Positions 63,120-64,000 of a stretch of DNA of 64,000 nucleotides are shown here, piece after piece. The translations under genes were made by a program, and so were the position numbers. The notes beneath the pieces were generated by a model. That model saw nothing but the letters and a program-made list of their open reading frames with translations. It had not been told where the DNA came from and did no database searches. The number at the start of each line of letters is the position of its first letter. The stretch's first letter is position 1. This stretch comes from Phycisphaerales bacterium (GTDB lineage Bacteria; Planctomycetota; Phycisphaerae; Phycisphaerales; SM1A02): the NCBI GenBank assembly GCA_014238205.1, contig JABABM010000004.1, positions 1 through 64,000 on the forward strand, in the 5' to 3' direction.

Positions 63120-64000
63120 GCACGCTTCTTTCCGCACGAGACCTGTCAAAGTCCTACCCGGCGAATCTTCTCTTCGAGCATGTGGCACTCCACGTCGAAG
63201 AAGGAGACCGCATTGGACTCATTGGTCCAAATGGAGCCGGCAAGTCGACCCTGCTGAAGATCCTTGCAGGCATGGAGCAGGAAGATGAAGGCGAAATTAC
63301 GCGGCGGCGAAGCCTGAATGTGTCCTATGTACGTCAGGATGACCAGTTCAAGGACGATGCCACTCCATTGTCGGCGGTCGTGGACCAGTTGAAGACCGAT
63401 GATGACGATCGCATCGACAGTGAAACACGTGCCTCCATCACGCTTTCGAAACTCGGATTTGAAAACTTCCATCGACCCGTCACCACGCTCTCGGGGGGGT
63501 GGCGCAAGCGACTTACCCTTGCATGCGCCCTGACCCGGGATCCTGACGTGCTCCTGCTTGATGAGCCGACGAACCACCTCGACCTGGAAGGCGTGCTGTG
63601 GTTGGAGCGATTCGTCCAGCAGGCTCCAATGGCCATGCTGTTCGTGACTCACGATCGAATGTTTCTTGAGAACACGGCCAGCCGCATCATCGAGCTCTCA
63701 CCTGCCTACCCTGATGGAACCTTCAAGGCAGAGGGCGACTACACCGAGTTCCTTCGTCGCAAGGATGCCTTCCTTGATGCACAGGTCGCAGCCGAGTCGG
63801 CCCTTGCCAACAAGGTTCGACGTGACACCGCCTGGCTCCGCCAGGGGATCCAGGGCCGACAGACCCGGAACAAGACCCAGGTGGAAGCCGCTGCACAGCG
63901 ACGGGAGGAGTTGAAGCAGACCAAGACACGGAACGAGGCTCCCTCGAAGACCACGAACATCGAGTTCCAGGCCACGGAACGTAAAACGAAGAAACTCCTT
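63116..64000 (+). CDS. ABC-F ATPase (Uup-like), partial at right edge
   Basis: 295 codons from the ATG at 63116 and then the window ends; no stop is reached. First ABC domain: Walker A GPNGAGKSTLLKI, signature LSGGWRKRLTLA, Walker B DVLLLDEPTNHLDLEG and switch VTHDRMFL. The linker with the coiled helical arms (KVRRDTAWLRQGIQGRQTRN) begins before the edge; the second domain should lie beyond. Soluble, with no transmembrane part, as expected for ABC-F proteins acting on ribosomes or DNA. The Trp in the signature motif is as in Uup. It overlaps ruvX by ATGA. Confidence 0.92.
   Translation, partial: MSTLLSARDLSKSYPANLLFEHVALHVEEGDRIGLIGPNGAGKSTLLKILAGMEQEDEGEITRRRSLNVSYVRQDDQFKDDATPLSAVVDQLKTDDDDRIDSETRASITLSKLGFENFHRPVTTLSGGWRKRLTLACALTRDPDVLLLDEPTNHLDLEGVLWLERFVQQAPMAMLFVTHDRMFLENTASRIIELSPAYPDGTFKAEGDYTEFLRRKDAFLDAQVAAESALANKVRRDTAWLRQGIQGRQTRNKTQVEAAAQRREELKQTKTRNEAPSKTTNIEFQATERKTKKLL

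Noticed and set aside
1-64000. Mobile elements or prophage
   Set aside because: No transposase, integrase, resolvase, inverted terminal repeats or target duplications were seen; the two tRNAs are not followed by an integrase.

Overview
The window looks like a chromosomal segment of a marine planctomycete, most likely of the Phycisphaerae. This is inferred from gene content, not from a marker tree. Several secreted proteins end in paired dockerin-like repeats closing on Trp-Gly-x-Cys. There are DUF1080 and DUF6807 sugar-processing proteins, ECF sigma factors, one of them fused to an FHA domain, EF-hand secreted proteins, and Cys-rich 'TGACC' linkers. I see no phage, transposase, integrase or CRISPR array. 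The layout is dense, mostly small operons with 4-nt ATGA overlaps.

Left part (1-16.4 kb): an edge-truncated AA10-type lytic polysaccharide monooxygenase (absent from simple ORF lists because it has no stop inside the window), a GrpB-like protein, then a divergent EF-hand unit. One arm is a 659-residue EF-hand protein; the other is ECF sigma factor, membrane anti-sigma-like protein and a CpxP/Spy-like sensor with two EF-hands. Next come a lipoprotein M48 peptidase, a tight operon of sialidase-like protein, phosphonatase-like HAD hydrolase and FAD/Fe-S dehydrogenase, a dockerin-bearing subtilase, xylose isomerase, a small lipoprotein and a DUF1570-type gluzincin.

Middle (16.4-36 kb): a secreted endonuclease/exonuclease/phosphatase-family protein whose start codon lies inside a terminator-shaped hairpin; a TSUP permease; an EamA transporter-indoleamine 2,3-dioxygenase-DUF6807/DUF1080 run; the FHA-sigma fusion; a STAS protein; dCMP deaminase; PanD; two tandem paralogous dockerin proteins and a 40-codon dockerin relic; a membrane cytochrome c overlapping a sugar-dehydrogenase-like/DUF1080-like protein; and a PqiA-like protein.

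Right part (36-64 kb): the ATP-grasp/alpha-E/transglutaminase cassette, tRNA-Glu(CTC) and tRNA-Ala(GGC) each with a terminator, a dockerin M36-like metalloprotease, trxA, glmS-folP, a SIMPL protein, rarA and 5-formyl-THF cyclo-ligase, a LysM L,D-transpeptidase, two paralogous porins, an isolated nuoH, carB, an acyltransferase, and the overlapping run ruvA-mannose-1-phosphate guanylyltransferase-ruvX-ABC-F, the last cut by the right edge.

Taken together the cell appears to be a heterotroph that secretes polysaccharide- and protein-degrading enzymes (LPMO, sialidase-like, proteases), takes up products through porins, and processes sugars with isomerase, DUF1080 hydrolases and dehydrogenases, with envelope state read by ECF sigma systems. 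The strongest candidates for something undescribed are the EF-hand sigma unit, the FHA-sigma fusion, the C-terminal WGxC tail shared by unrelated secreted proteins, and the start-codon hairpin at 16.9 kb.
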